Under the pieces are notes generated by a model. That model searched no databases and was not told the DNA's origin. It saw nothing but the letters and a program-made list of their open reading frames with translations. Shown here one piece after another: positions 26,826 to 36,517 of a stretch of 64,000 nucleotides of DNA. This stretch comes from Bin80 sp965209015. GTDB lineage: Bacteria > Bacteroidota > Rhodothermia > Rhodothermales > Bin80. A program made the translations under genes and the position numbers. The first letter of the stretch is position 1; every line of letters begins with the position of its first letter. Where the stretch lies: contig OZ242367.1 in NCBI GenBank assembly GCA_965209015.1, positions 1,674,001 through 1,738,000 of the forward strand, in the 5' to 3' direction.

Positions 26826-28232
26826 ATGAACTCAAAGATTGCCGTGTGCCTTGAAGTTGGACAGGACTATAGACCAAAAGCAGAGTATAGTATACGTATG
26901 CTACTTGAACCGTTAGGTTTGGGTCCGCAATTTATACTGCGCAATGAATTACTTCGGCATGGAATTTACTACGGATCCTCTCCAAGTAGGCTTCATTCAG
27001 ACATTGTCAAAATACCCCTATCTGATCATACAGAGGAATTTTTCAATCATTTTGAACCCCTAAATCCTGATTCAATTATCTGGCGCAATCATTCTGATTG
27101 GAATTATCCTATTCTATTTTCGTCCGAGCAGGGTGATGATCTCGTGGCATCTGCGTTCTATTGGTTATCCGGTTGGCAGGAGTATACTTCTTCACAAAGG
27201 GATCAGCATGGGCGTTTTCCACACAAGGCATCACTCCAGCATAGCCTTGAAACCACCTGTATTCCAGTCGTTGACATCTATAGGGAAGTTCTCCAGAATA
27301 AACTTACCAAAGTGGGAGTTCACCTCCAACCGAAGACTTGGGCTGGAAATAGATGGGCCCTCTGCCCAACCATTGATGTAGATTACCTAAAACATTGGAG
27401 ACCCGGAATGATCTACAGGGAACTCATCCTGTATTTTTTATTGAATAGAAGGGGGGGCGAATTTCGTGCGCGATGGAAACGATTATTTCAGTTTATTGTA
27501 AGTTTTATGACTCCTGGGGATGCATTCCAAAAAGCTCTGCGAAGAATGAACCAATTGATCCGAATGCACGGGCGAGCCACCATCTTCTTGAAAACGGATG
27601 CCCATGGCCCCAATGACGTAGGTTACAAGTTGAATCAGCAGTTTTTATATCATGCACTTAGTGATCTTCAGTCGGATCAATTTGAAATTGGCCTGCATCC
27701 GAGCTACCATGCGCATGCACATCCTGATTATCTTAGTTCGGAGCGCCGTATGCTCACGAACTTGATCGGAATCCCACCAATGAGTGTGCGACAGCATTAT
27801 TTACGCTACGAACCAAGGATTACTCCTGCGTTGCAGAATAGGGCAGGTTTTCGTATTGATTCCACGCTTGGATTTTCCGAGTGCGCCGGCTTCCGAAATG
27901 GCACTTGCATGCCATTTCTGAAATTTGATTGTGCAAAAAATAAAATACTTGATCTTTGGGAGATGCCATTAATCATTATGGATGGGACTTTATTCAATCG
28001 GCAGAACCTTAAGGCACCTGAGGCAATCTCACATAGTATCCAACTGTTAAAAATATGTCAGCAATTTGGTGGAGTAGGGGTTGTTTTGTGGCACAATGTA
28101 ATTGGTGAAGAGATGGACTATCCTGAATGGGGGCTACATTTTGAGAGGATGATTCAGTGGAGTGGTAACCGGGGAGCATACATTAGCTCGCTTGGTGATG
28201 CGCTGAGCTCATGGCTAAAGTATCCCATTTGA
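26826..28232 (+). CDS. Polysaccharide deacetylase-family protein with DUF7033-like N-terminus
   Basis: The 468-residue protein starts MNSKIAVCLEVGQDYRPKAE. The C-terminal two thirds resemble the NodB/polysaccharide deacetylase fold: PTIDVDYLKHWRPG provides a possible catalytic Asp, FEIGLHPSYHAH gives the His-rich motif, and GFRIDSTLGF and LWEMPLIIMD match later strands. The N-terminal 200 residues fit the domain often joined to it in Bacteroidota (DUF7033). A role in modifying surface polysaccharide is inferred from the family. ATG 26826 is preferred because an upstream TTG extension (26739) overlaps the divergent promoter region. It is 10 bp before mutS. Confidence 0.7.
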   Translation: MNSKIAVCLEVGQDYRPKAEYSIRMLLEPLGLGPQFILRNELLRHGIYYGSSPSRLHSDIVKIPLSDHTEEFFNHFEPLNPDSIIWRNHSDWNYPILFSSEQGDDLVASAFYWLSGWQEYTSSQRDQHGRFPHKASLQHSLETTCIPVVDIYREVLQNKLTKVGVHLQPKTWAGNRWALCPTIDVDYLKHWRPGMIYRELILYFLLNRRGGEFRARWKRLFQFIVSFMTPGDAFQKALRRMNQLIRMHGRATIFLKTDAHGPNDVGYKLNQQFLYHALSDLQSDQFEIGLHPSYHAHAHPDYLSSERRMLTNLIGIPPMSVRQHYLRYEPRITPALQNRAGFRIDSTLGFSECAGFRNGTCMPFLKFDCAKNKILDLWEMPLIIMDGTLFNRQNLKAPEAISHSIQLLKICQQFGGVGVVLWHNVIGEEMDYPEWGLHFERMIQWSGNRGAYISSLGDALSSWLKYPI

Positions 28233-28242
28233 TTGAAGACAG

Positions 28243-30810
28243 ATGTCGCTAGCAAACAAGGGGGCTACCCCACTGATGCAACAATACTACAGGATCAAGG
28301 AAGAGCATCCTGGTACTTTATTGTTGTTTCGAATGGGGGACTTCTACGAAACATTTGAAGACGATGCTCTGAAAACGAGTGATGTATTAGGGATTGTCTT
28401 AACAAAGCGTGCCAATGGTGCGGCGAACTCCGTCCCTCTTGCAGGCTTCCCTCATCATGCACTTGAAAATCATCTCCCTAAACTTGTTGATGCCGGTCTC
28501 AGAGTCGCAATCTGTGAGCAATTAGAAGATCCTAAATCAACGAAATCTCTGGTCAATCGTGGGGTCATTGAGGTCGTAACCCCAGGGGTTTCACTCCGAG
28601 ATCATACACTTTCTCCTAAACAGGCCAACTATCTCGCGGCATTACACATTGGCAAGAAGAAGGTTGGACTTTCCTATGCGGATATATCCACAGGGGAGTT
28701 TGTACTAACCGAAGCAGACGAATACCAACTTAATAATCTGTTACAGAGTATTGAGCCCTCGGAGGTCTTGGTGGATAAATCGGATCAAGCATTCATCCGA
28801 GACCTCAAGAACCAAGGCTATCTAGTTACTCCCCGAGAGGACTGGGTTTTTCAGTATGATTTTGCGAACCTGACGTTACTTGAACACTTCGGAACTCACT
28901 CTCTGAAGGGATTTGGTGTATCAAGTTATCATGAAGGAATTGTTGCTGCTGGTGCAGTTCTACACTATCTAATTGAAACACAAAAGGGCAAGCCACAGCA
29001 CATTAATAAGATTCGGACTCAAACGGATCAGGAAACCATGCTCCTTGATCCGCAGACATGTAGAAATTTGGAATTGCTCACACCCCTCCATGAAGATTCG
29101 AATGCTCCGACCTTGGTCAAACTTTTAGATTATACTTCCACTCCTATGGGGGCACGGATGTTAAGGAAATGGTTGTTTCAACCTTTACGAAATGTCGGAC
29201 GAATAAAGAGAAGACTTGATTCAGTTGAGACATTGGTTGAACAATCAGAAATCCGAACTACGTTGCAAGAAGATCTAAAAAATGTTTGTGATATTGAGCG
29301 AGTCGTTGCGCGAATTTGTGCGCAAAGAGCAATCCCAAGGGAACTGTTGGGGTTAGGACTTGCGCTACGTCAGATCCCAGAGATTATTTCAAAACTGAAT
29401 CAAACTCAATCCCCAGTTTTGGAAAAATTAGCCCAGATACTTGATCCGTGTACTGATGTTGAACGGACGATACGTCTGGCATTGGACGAGTCTTCCGATC
29501 AAATCTTTCGGTCTGGATACAACGAAAAGTTGGATGAGCTTCGCGAGATTTCTGGTTCGGGTACGCAATTTATTGAATCGCTTAAAAGTCGTGAAATTGA
29601 GCGAACAGGAATTCCATCGCTCAAGGTAGGCTTCAATAAAGTATTCGGATATTACCTTGAAATCACCAATGCCCACCGCGAAAAGGTACCCCCTGAATAT
29701 GTTCGTAAGCAAACGTTAGTCAATGCTGAGCGATATATTACCACGGAGCTGAAAGAATATGAAGAACGTGTCCTTGGAGCGAAGGAGCAGATTGCAGAGC
29801 TTGAAACCAAATTACTTCATGATCTTCGGGCTTCCCTTGCTGTCAGTTCCCAGAAACTCCAAGAATTGGGAACGGCAATCGCCGTTCTGGACTGTCTCAC
29901 GGCATTTTCCGAAGTCGCAGTCCGCAACAACTATGTCCGCCCAAAGATCAAGGATTCCAGAACCTTACGGATCATTGACGGCAGACATCCCACAGTGGAA
30001 CAGTCAATCTCTGATACCTTTGTTCCCAACTCAATACTTATCGACCCGAATAAAAACCAGATTTTTATTATTACAGGCCCGAACATGGCGGGAAAGAGTG
30101 TCATACTTCGTCAGGTTGGTCTGATTGTATTGATGGCACAGACAGGATGTTTTGTGCCAGCCTCAGAAGCCGAAATTGGAGTTGTAGACCGTATATTTAC
30201 TCGTGTTGGCGCATCGGATAACTTAGCTGCCGGTGAAAGTACTTTTCTGGTGGAAATGAATGAAACGGCCAATATTCTTAACAATGCAACTCCTGATTCT
30301 TTAATCCTATTGGATGAGGTGGGGAGGGGCACCAGTACCTTTGACGGATTATCTATTGCTTGGGCATTGGTGGAGCATCTTCATCAGAATCATTCAATTG
30401 CTGCACGAACCCTCTTCGCAACTCATTATCACGAATTAAATGCTTTAGAAGAGCAATTTGAACGAGTGGAGAATCATCGGATTCATGTGCAAGAACATGA
30501 GGGTAAAATAATTTTTCTACGAAAATTAGTCCGTGGCGCTGCGGACCATTCCTATGGAATTGAAGTGGCTCGAATGGCGGGGCTCCCCGCCAGTCTGCTC
30601 AGGAGGGCAAAAGAAATCCTTAAAGAGTTGGAGTCTCAGGAATCAGTGACTCCAACTATTCCGCTAAGGATTGAGACCGTGCAGATGTCCCTTTTTGAAG
30701 AGTCAAAACCGGACCAGTTACGGGAGAGACTTGAAGACGTTGATCCTGACCAGATGACTCCGATGGAGGCATTATTACTCTTACATGATTTGAAAAAACT
30801 TTTGAACTGA
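28243..30810 (+). CDS. mutS: DNA mismatch repair protein MutS
   Basis: The 855-residue mismatch recognition ATPase has all expected parts. The N-terminal mismatch-binding domain carries the Phe-x-Glu motif in LLFRMGDFYETFEDDA. The connector and lever domains follow, then Walker A GPNMAGKS (residues 612-619), the FTRVGASDNLAAGESTF motif, DEVGRGTSTFDG (Walker B/signature) and THYHEL. The C-terminus has a dimerisation tail with MTPMEALLLLHDLKKLL. Length is normal for bacterial MutS. It acts with MutL at 20.0 kb. The gene lies 10 bp after the deacetylase-like gene and 12 bp before purD. Confidence 0.96.
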   Translation: MSLANKGATPLMQQYYRIKEEHPGTLLLFRMGDFYETFEDDALKTSDVLGIVLTKRANGAANSVPLAGFPHHALENHLPKLVDAGLRVAICEQLEDPKSTKSLVNRGVIEVVTPGVSLRDHTLSPKQANYLAALHIGKKKVGLSYADISTGEFVLTEADEYQLNNLLQSIEPSEVLVDKSDQAFIRDLKNQGYLVTPREDWVFQYDFANLTLLEHFGTHSLKGFGVSSYHEGIVAAGAVLHYLIETQKGKPQHINKIRTQTDQETMLLDPQTCRNLELLTPLHEDSNAPTLVKLLDYTSTPMGARMLRKWLFQPLRNVGRIKRRLDSVETLVEQSEIRTTLQEDLKNVCDIERVVARICAQRAIPRELLGLGLALRQIPEIISKLNQTQSPVLEKLAQILDPCTDVERTIRLALDESSDQIFRSGYNEKLDELREISGSGTQFIESLKSREIERTGIPSLKVGFNKVFGYYLEITNAHREKVPPEYVRKQTLVNAERYITTELKEYEERVLGAKEQIAELETKLLHDLRASLAVSSQKLQELGTAIAVLDCLTAFSEVAVRNNYVRPKIKDSRTLRIIDGRHPTVEQSISDTFVPNSILIDPNKNQIFIITGPNMAGKSVILRQVGLIVLMAQTGCFVPASEAEIGVVDRIFTRVGASDNLAAGESTFLVEMNETANILNNATPDSLILLDEVGRGTSTFDGLSIAWALVEHLHQNHSIAARTLFATHYHELNALEEQFERVENHRIHVQEHEGKIIFLRKLVRGAADHSYGIEVARMAGLPASLLRRAKEILKELESQESVTPTIPLRIETVQMSLFEESKPDQLRERLEDVDPDQMTPMEALLLLHDLKKLLN

Positions 30811-30822
30811 CAGCGATTGAAT

Positions 30823-32091
30823 ATGCAAATACTCATTGTGGGAAATGGTGGACGTGAACATGCGCTTACCTGGGTTTTACGAGAGGCCGATGCCCTCTTC
30901 ATTGCACCAGGTAATCCAGGGACAGAACAGTTAGGTATGAATGTTCCGATTAAAGTTGAGGATACTGAAGGATTGGTAGCATTCGCGAAAAAAGAAAACA
31001 TTGATCTGGCCGTGGTAGGAAGTGAAGTTCCCTTGGCAAACGGCCTTGCAGATGCTTTCCAAGACGCTGGAATATCGTGCTTTGGTCCATCTGCTTCTGC
31101 GGCTGAAATAGAGAGTAGTAAGGTATTTTCAAAAGGGTTCATGCAGCGTCATGGCATCCCTACCGCAGCATGGCAATATTTTGATTCCACTCAAATGCAT
31201 GAAGCAAAAGCTTATGCCCACCAACTGGGTAAGTGTGTGGTTAAAGCCTCAGGTCTCGCTGCCGGAAAAGGTGCCATCATGTGTGAGGATCGATTCCACT
31301 CTGATCATGCTCTCCGTGATGCATTTATTTCAGAAAAGTTTGGGGAAGCGGGAAAAGAAGTGGTCATTGAAGAATGGATGCAAGGAGAAGAAGCGAGTGT
31401 GTTTGTTTTCACGGATGGGGATGATTATCTGTTATTAGAGCCTGCGCAGGATCATAAGCGTCTTCTAGATCAGGATCTTGGCCCGAATACGGGTGGAATG
31501 GGGGCATATGCTCCTGCTCCTGTCATTACACCGGATCTGATGGAGTTGGTGCGATCAAGGATCATTGAGCCTACACTTGAGGGAATGGCCCACGAGAATC
31601 GGCTTTATAAAGGGTGTCTCTATGTCGGGCTTATGATCACAGATCAAGGGCCCAAGGTAGTTGAATTTAATTGTAGGCTAGGTGATCCAGAAGCGCAGGT
31701 AGTGCTACCCTTGATCGGGGGGGATGCTGAAGAAATATTTTGGTGCTCAGCAACGCATGGAATAGGGAATTTGCGGCTTTCAAAATCATCCCAGACCGCA
31801 GCATGTGTAGTCTTAGCAAGTGGGGGCTATGGAAGCGATTATCGTACGGGATATCCGATTCATGGTCTTTCAGAGGCCAATGAGGTTTCAGATGTCGTGA
31901 TCTTTCACGCAGGTACAAAGTCTCAGGGTGATCAGATTATCACAGCGGGCGGACGAGTCCTGGGTGTTACCGCAGTCCGTCCGACTCTGGCGGAGGCAGT
32001 TCGTACCGCATATCAAGCGGCAGACTTGATTGAGTTTGAACAGAAGCACTGTCGTCGAGATATTGGACATCGTGCGCTTTCACGTGAATGA
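30823..32091 (+). CDS. purD: Phosphoribosylamine-glycine ligase PurD
   Basis: The 422-residue ATP-grasp enzyme performs the second step of purine synthesis, joining glycine to phosphoribosylamine. The N-terminal MQILIVGNGGREHALTWVL, central KASGLAAGKGAIMC, QDHKRLLDQDLGPNTGGMGA and EFNCRLGDPEAQVVLPL motifs are all intact. ATG 30823 is chosen over TTG 30817 because it begins the conserved N-terminal strand. The stop overlaps the start of the propeller protein gene by 4 bp, so the two are probably co-transcribed. Confidence 0.95.
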   Translation: MQILIVGNGGREHALTWVLREADALFIAPGNPGTEQLGMNVPIKVEDTEGLVAFAKKENIDLAVVGSEVPLANGLADAFQDAGISCFGPSASAAEIESSKVFSKGFMQRHGIPTAAWQYFDSTQMHEAKAYAHQLGKCVVKASGLAAGKGAIMCEDRFHSDHALRDAFISEKFGEAGKEVVIEEWMQGEEASVFVFTDGDDYLLLEPAQDHKRLLDQDLGPNTGGMGAYAPAPVITPDLMELVRSRIIEPTLEGMAHENRLYKGCLYVGLMITDQGPKVVEFNCRLGDPEAQVVLPLIGGDAEEIFWCSATHGIGNLRLSKSSQTAACVVLASGGYGSDYRTGYPIHGLSEANEVSDVVIFHAGTKSQGDQIITAGGRVLGVTAVRPTLAEAVRTAYQAADLIEFEQKHCRRDIGHRALSRE

Positions 32092-32975
32092 AACGAGTCC
32101 AGCCATGTCTTTTCTTCGTGTTTGCAATTCTTGCTAGCGCTGCAACAGCACAAGACACGCTCCACACCGGATTTGAGGTAATTGCTCACCTTCCCGGTGC
32201 CCGAGCGCTTGCAGTGGATCCAGAAGACATGATCTATGTGGTTACTCCATCGGAGGTGGTTAAACTGGATCCTATGGGAGTAGAGGAGTTGCGACTCGAT
32301 GGCACAAACACAGGAAGATTTGCGGACCTATCAGATGTTGATCCAGGAAATGGTCTGATCTGGATCGTCGCAGATGAAGAAAACGGTACTCTTCTTCGGT
32401 TTTCCAAAGAATTGCTTCATCTGGAAACCATACGAGTACCAAGAAATACCGCAGTTGAATTAGGACGTTCTCCACATGTTGATCTAGATGATGGGTTTTC
32501 AACTGCACTGGGGCAACCTATCGCAGTGGCAGGTGGCCCGAACGGAGCGCTCTTTGCTATTGATGCATTTTCTCAGCGGGTTCTAAAATGGGATGCGAGT
32601 CGAAGACTGGAGCGTGTGATTGGTGAATTTGGCACTGGATATGGTCAATTGATAGAGCCAGTGAGTTTAGCGACCACTCCCACTACTCTTTATGTCGCTG
32701 ACCGTAATCTTGCCTCAATTAAGGTGTTTGATTATTTTGGAGGACACCTGAAAAATATCCAGGCTCAGCAAAATCTACGGAGTATTATCGCAACCGAAAC
32801 CGAGTTATGGGTAACCTATCCAAAGGAGATATGGATCTATACCCACGAAGCTAAATTATCTCACCAGATTGTCGTAGTGCTTGATGAGTCTCTGATTGCA
32901 ACTGCTCCGGTCTCTGATTATCTTGTTTTATTGACCACTAATCAGCTACTAAGAATTAACCTACCTGACGAATAG
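32088..32975 (+). CDS. Exported NHL-like beta-propeller protein
   Basis: The 295-residue protein has a signal peptide (to about residue 22, ASAATAQDT) and repeated propeller blades: ALAVDPEDMIYVVT, LSDVDPGNGLIWIVA, GQPIAVAGGPNGALFAID and EPVSLATTPTTLYVADR. The pattern matches NHL/6-bladed propellers used for binding rather than catalysis. No enzymatic motif or sorting domain is seen. It overlaps purD by 4 bp (ATGA). Its function is unknown. Confidence 0.65.
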   Translation: MKRVQPCLFFVFAILASAATAQDTLHTGFEVIAHLPGARALAVDPEDMIYVVTPSEVVKLDPMGVEELRLDGTNTGRFADLSDVDPGNGLIWIVADEENGTLLRFSKELLHLETIRVPRNTAVELGRSPHVDLDDGFSTALGQPIAVAGGPNGALFAIDAFSQRVLKWDASRRLERVIGEFGTGYGQLIEPVSLATTPTTLYVADRNLASIKVFDYFGGHLKNIQAQQNLRSIIATETELWVTYPKEIWIYTHEAKLSHQIVVVLDESLIATAPVSDYLVLLTTNQLLRINLPDE

Positions 32976-33042
32976 AACGAAGATTCATCGTGATGGGTTG
33001 ACTCGTTGGGCATACAGGATGTCATAGAAATTTCATCTATTC

Positions 33043-34240
33043 TCAAGTATAATTGGACACCATCCAGCTATGCATGGAGGGAATAGGGATGGCAAACCCC
33101 ATCCCGCGCTCCATAATCAACTCTTTCCCTATGAGTTTATTGAACAGATTTTCTGCCTTACTTTTCGCCGTAGTCCTGCTTGCGGGAAGATATGATCTTT
33201 TTATATTTAGCAGGCTCTCCATGGGGAACATTTGCCATGGATTTTGCCAGACAGTGGATCTGGTCTACACGAAAATCGTCTACTCGTTCCTTGTAATATT
33301 CCCTTCGTCCTTTGCGTCCCGATTCCAGTACCACATTCAGTCCCTCCGGTGACATGATTCCGTCATTTGATTTCAGATACTCTGCAGCAGGTAAGCATAG
33401 GATAAGATGTGATGGGGCCAGCCGTGTGTTTCTTGTGTAATCGCATCTGTCCATTCCGTTGGATCTCCTTTTGCACCGCCTTCCTTTTGAAGCCAGTCTT
33501 GAATCACCGCTCGTTCTGACTCTTTACTTGATGCTCCTAATTCCACAAAACAGTTCCGTGCAAACCTTGAAACTTTCAGATTACTAAATCCCCTCCTTGC
33601 CCCATCAAGCCCTGTCGCCAGAAGGATGATAGGTCTTCCCAACTCGCCGTTGTGAATTAATTCTATAACTTGGATTGCCGCAGCCTTGTATTGGGAGGGA
33701 GGAATGTCCTCATCCCCCAGTGCTTGGGCTTCGTCCAGAATTAAGAGCAATGGATCTTTCCCATCTCTTAGGATGTTCTCAACCGAAGGCTCAGAGTTAG
33801 TATTTTTAGAATCTCTTCCAAGAATATTCTTCACTCCGAACCGTGTGGATTTCTCCGTAACCTCATACTTACTCTCATGCCCAAGAGAACCCAGTAATTT
33901 ATCAGGATCCCAAAAAGATTCCACTCCAATTTTTGCCACATTCCACTGCCGCTCTTCGGCCTGTTTTCTGCATTCATAAAGCAGAGCACTTTTTCCAACG
34001 CCGGGAACTCCTTTTATCAGGAATGAAGTACCACCAGACTGAATTTGCGCTGCACGCTACTAAGTACCAATTAAAAATTTCCAATATCCGTTTACGACCA
34101 CGAAAATATTGGGCGAGTCCCCGGTCGGGCGCTACGGTCAGAGGGGCAATTGGAGAGGAATGAGATTGAGTCATGGTAGGGTACCACAGATTCCCTGCCT
34201 GCTCATCTATTTGACTAGAGTCAGATTCAACGGTTCCCAA
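33043..34240 (-). pseudogene. AAA-type ATPase broken by about three frameshifts
   Basis: Reading the - strand in three frames rebuilds one ATPase of roughly 400 residues. The first piece has RGLAQYFRGRKRILEIF (near 34090). After a frameshift near 34055 come Walker A LIKGVPGVGKSALL, Walker B LLLILDEAQALGDED and ARNCFVELGASS, then HGWPHHILSYAYLLQ. A second shift near 33390 leads to AAEYLKSNDGIMSPEG and YYKERVDDFRVDQIH. A third shift near 33190 gives a winged-helix-like end, FNKLIGKELIMERG and IPIPSMHSWMV. The gene reads as recently inactivated, because most sequence is still recognisable. The small predicted frames here are fragments of it, not separate genes. Confidence 0.7.
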
Positions 34241-34549
34241 AACTGGTATGCTATCCTTCCTCTGTACACAAGATAGCGTATACAGTTTTGACAGCCCCTG
34301 TCTATGTTCAAGGATTAACCGTGTGAAAATAAGAGGAAATTATCTTGAGAGCACGAGCAGTATAGTACGCTCAGATAAAGAGTTGAAGCCCCTAGATTCA
34401 TTTGTTATCTCCCCGCATTTCATGTGTGATCAATGCAGTTCCGAGTAAAGGGTAACCAGTAATAACAATCTTTCCTTGTAATGAAGTAGGTGTTTGCTTA
34501 TTAGCTGAAATCCAAGCTTCCAAGTCGGTGATTAGGATCCTGGGACTCG
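34241..34549. other. No gene seen
   Basis: The roughly 300 bp between the broken ATPase and the transposase fossil have only a short uninformative + strand frame (34248-34448). No terminator, repeat or RNA gene was recognised. The stretch has the low-information look of decayed sequence. Confidence 0.4.
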
Positions 34550-35430
34550 TTTTGTGAGAGACTCTTAAAAAGTCTTTGAGCCCATTCTGGATTTAAGCTA
34601 TTTGAGACGTTTCTCTACCAATTCCATCCAATCCAGCGGTGAGATTGATCTGAATTGTTTCACCATCGGATTCGCCGCAATTTCTCTCTGATCCGATGAT
34701 TGATGTTCTCCATGATATTCGCCAGGGTATAACCTCTTTCGGACCTAGTTTCTTTACGCCCAACCTGTGGAACATGGGCATCTCTCCATGCCCTTTGCGA
34801 AGCTATTCTCCACTTCCTATTATCCTTCCGACTATACTCTTAATGGTTGAGGATGGACCCTTTTTTACATCCGTAAAGCTCTCTTGATTAAACGCATGAT
34901 TCAGTTCCTTCCGTAACTCAACCTGATCATCTATCCGACGGAGCCATTCTGCCACATTGTCCCGTTATGCCAAGTACATGGCTGAATCTGTAAATCATCT
35001 CCAAAGATGTCCTGCATCGTCTTTTGGATCCCTTTTGCACCAACGATCACACAGGATTCCATGTTCATAGCCAATCCCCTTTTCCATAACTACATCAGAA
35101 AAACTTGGTCATCTCAGGCATTTTCCGTTGAAAGTTCAATAAAGTATAGAATGGTCATCTCTCTCCCTTCGGTACCCCCGTACAGATGAGAATGTGTCTG
35201 TCCTCAATATTTCGTTACATTAAACAGCAATGCAACGTACGCCTCCTCTGATTAGGTCGCGTTCTTCAAATTTTCTCAGAACCTTTCGGCGCCAGTCTCA
35301 AAAGGCACGGCTGGCTGTGGAAGCACTCTACCCAGAATTGTGTGCAAATTCCCGACTCACGCAGTCATAGTTCCGCGTGTAGATCCCCAAGAAGGTCTTC
35401 TCTGGTAGATTCTTGGTCATTTTATCCGTC
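34550..35430 (-). pseudogene. IS256-family (mutator) transposase fossil
   Basis: On the - strand, scattered across frames, are pieces that line up with IS256 transposases. In order they are EDRHILICTGV and ILYFIELSTENA (35120-35205), CVIVGAKGIQKTMQDIFGDD then IQPCTWH (about 34970-35050, matching the 'vIDGskGL-kAi-evFg---iQrCxwHk' motif), VAEWLRRIDDQVELRKEL then HAFNQESF (about 34880-34960), MPMFHRLGVKKLG and LANIMENINHRIREKLRRIRW (about 34670-34780, the 'TLHRLGV...TTN-iEN-N...KikRW' block), and a tail near 34600. Many frameshifts and stops separate them. No terminal inverted repeats were located. It is a long-dead insertion sequence. Confidence 0.6.
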
Positions 35431-35786
35431 CGACTGCGTATATTTTGGTACAAAATATAGAGATTGTAGCCGATTCTTGTGCAGATTCGCTTCATCCCTA
35501 TATTCAGAGAAAACAATGGGGAATTGAGGGGCTACCGTTAACGAGGCTTCCAGATAGGAACTCGGTGGCGAATCCACAGGTACTAATTCTTCCAGTGATC
35601 TGTCTCCCGAATCTAAATTATTGGCTAAATATCGCAGCATCTCGCTGTAAACTTGCAACAGATAGACCATCAACTTATGACCAGATTCTCCTGTTAGACA
35701 CGATGTATGTTAAAATCAATGCATCGTTTCTCTGTTAGTCTTGCGTGGGGAACTAGTCGGGAAAAAATCCTGAACAAATTCAAGTA
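35431..35786. other. No gene seen
   Basis: Overlapping short frames on both strands share no start context or motif. Runs such as ESTGTNSSSDLSPESKLL appear on the + strand and could be decayed coding sequence, but no family was recognised. Confidence 0.35.
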
Positions 35787-36195
35787 ATGAAGGAACTCCG
35801 CGCCCTGACCGATTCTCCGATGAAGTATACGGACCTCGCAACAGACTTATGTGGTGTAAGGGGTAGCCTAAAATTTCAGAATAGTGTCCTCTCCTGTTTT
35901 CAGAGGTCTGGAGATTTATCCCAGACATTCGACGTGATCAGGAACTATCCCAATCCCTTTCAAGATGAGGTGCAGTCATGTTTAATTTATCACAGCAATA
36001 ACGTTCAGTTAGAGTGATGGAGCTGATTGGGACACATTTTCTCACCATTCAGAAAAGTACTATTCAGGCGGATGGGCAAAATCAGTCAGTTGGAGCGGGG
36101 GAGCATTGCCTGTGGGATTTTATCTCTACCGAAGGATTGCCAGTTCGTCTTCGGGGCGTTTCATTGAGATCGGGCGATTTGTACGAACTCTTTAG
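35787..36195 (+). pseudogene. Tail of a lost T9SS cargo protein (sorting-domain fossil)
   Basis: The + strand encodes SQTFDVIRNYPNPFQDEVQS (about 35918-35977), the classic start of a type A T9SS C-terminal domain, which leads to a stop at 36015-36017. In another frame (about 36090-36195) the domain's end appears: ALPVGFYLYR, then SSSGRFIEIGRFVRTL before TAG 36193-36195. At least one frameshift lies between. Only the C-terminal sorting domain of what was probably a larger secreted protein remains. It shows that the T9SS of this organism once exported additional cargo encoded here. Confidence 0.6.
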
Positions 36196-36517
36196 TGGAT
36201 CCAGTCTCCGATTTTGTTGTGCGTCACTATGGAGATCCGAATCCAGAGTAATCATTAAACTTATGGGGAAAGTTGTTCATTTGAACACAGAGCACCGTGA
36301 AACCACTAAAATGATTCGCTTTGGTTTAACTTCACTGGAATAGGGATATTGATCAATCATTATGGGGTTAGCTAAGATGGGGGCACTTTCAGCAGTTCAT
36401 TCTGTCATGAGATCCCTCTAATCCCCACACATAAAGGTTTGTAGATGGTTGAACTTACTTCAGGTGCTCTCTCTTTCGTTCAAATGGATACTATATTATA
36501 CAAGGTGAGTCAGAATC
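36196..36517. promoter_or_regulatory. Intergenic region upstream of the giant gene
   Basis: The 322 bp ahead of the giant gene hold no ORF of note. The last 40 bp are AT-rich, with TACTATATTATAC about 20-30 bp before the ATG, a reasonable promoter position. No Shine-Dalgarno is seen, although AAGGTGAG lies 12 bp upstream. No operator was recognised. Confidence 0.3.
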
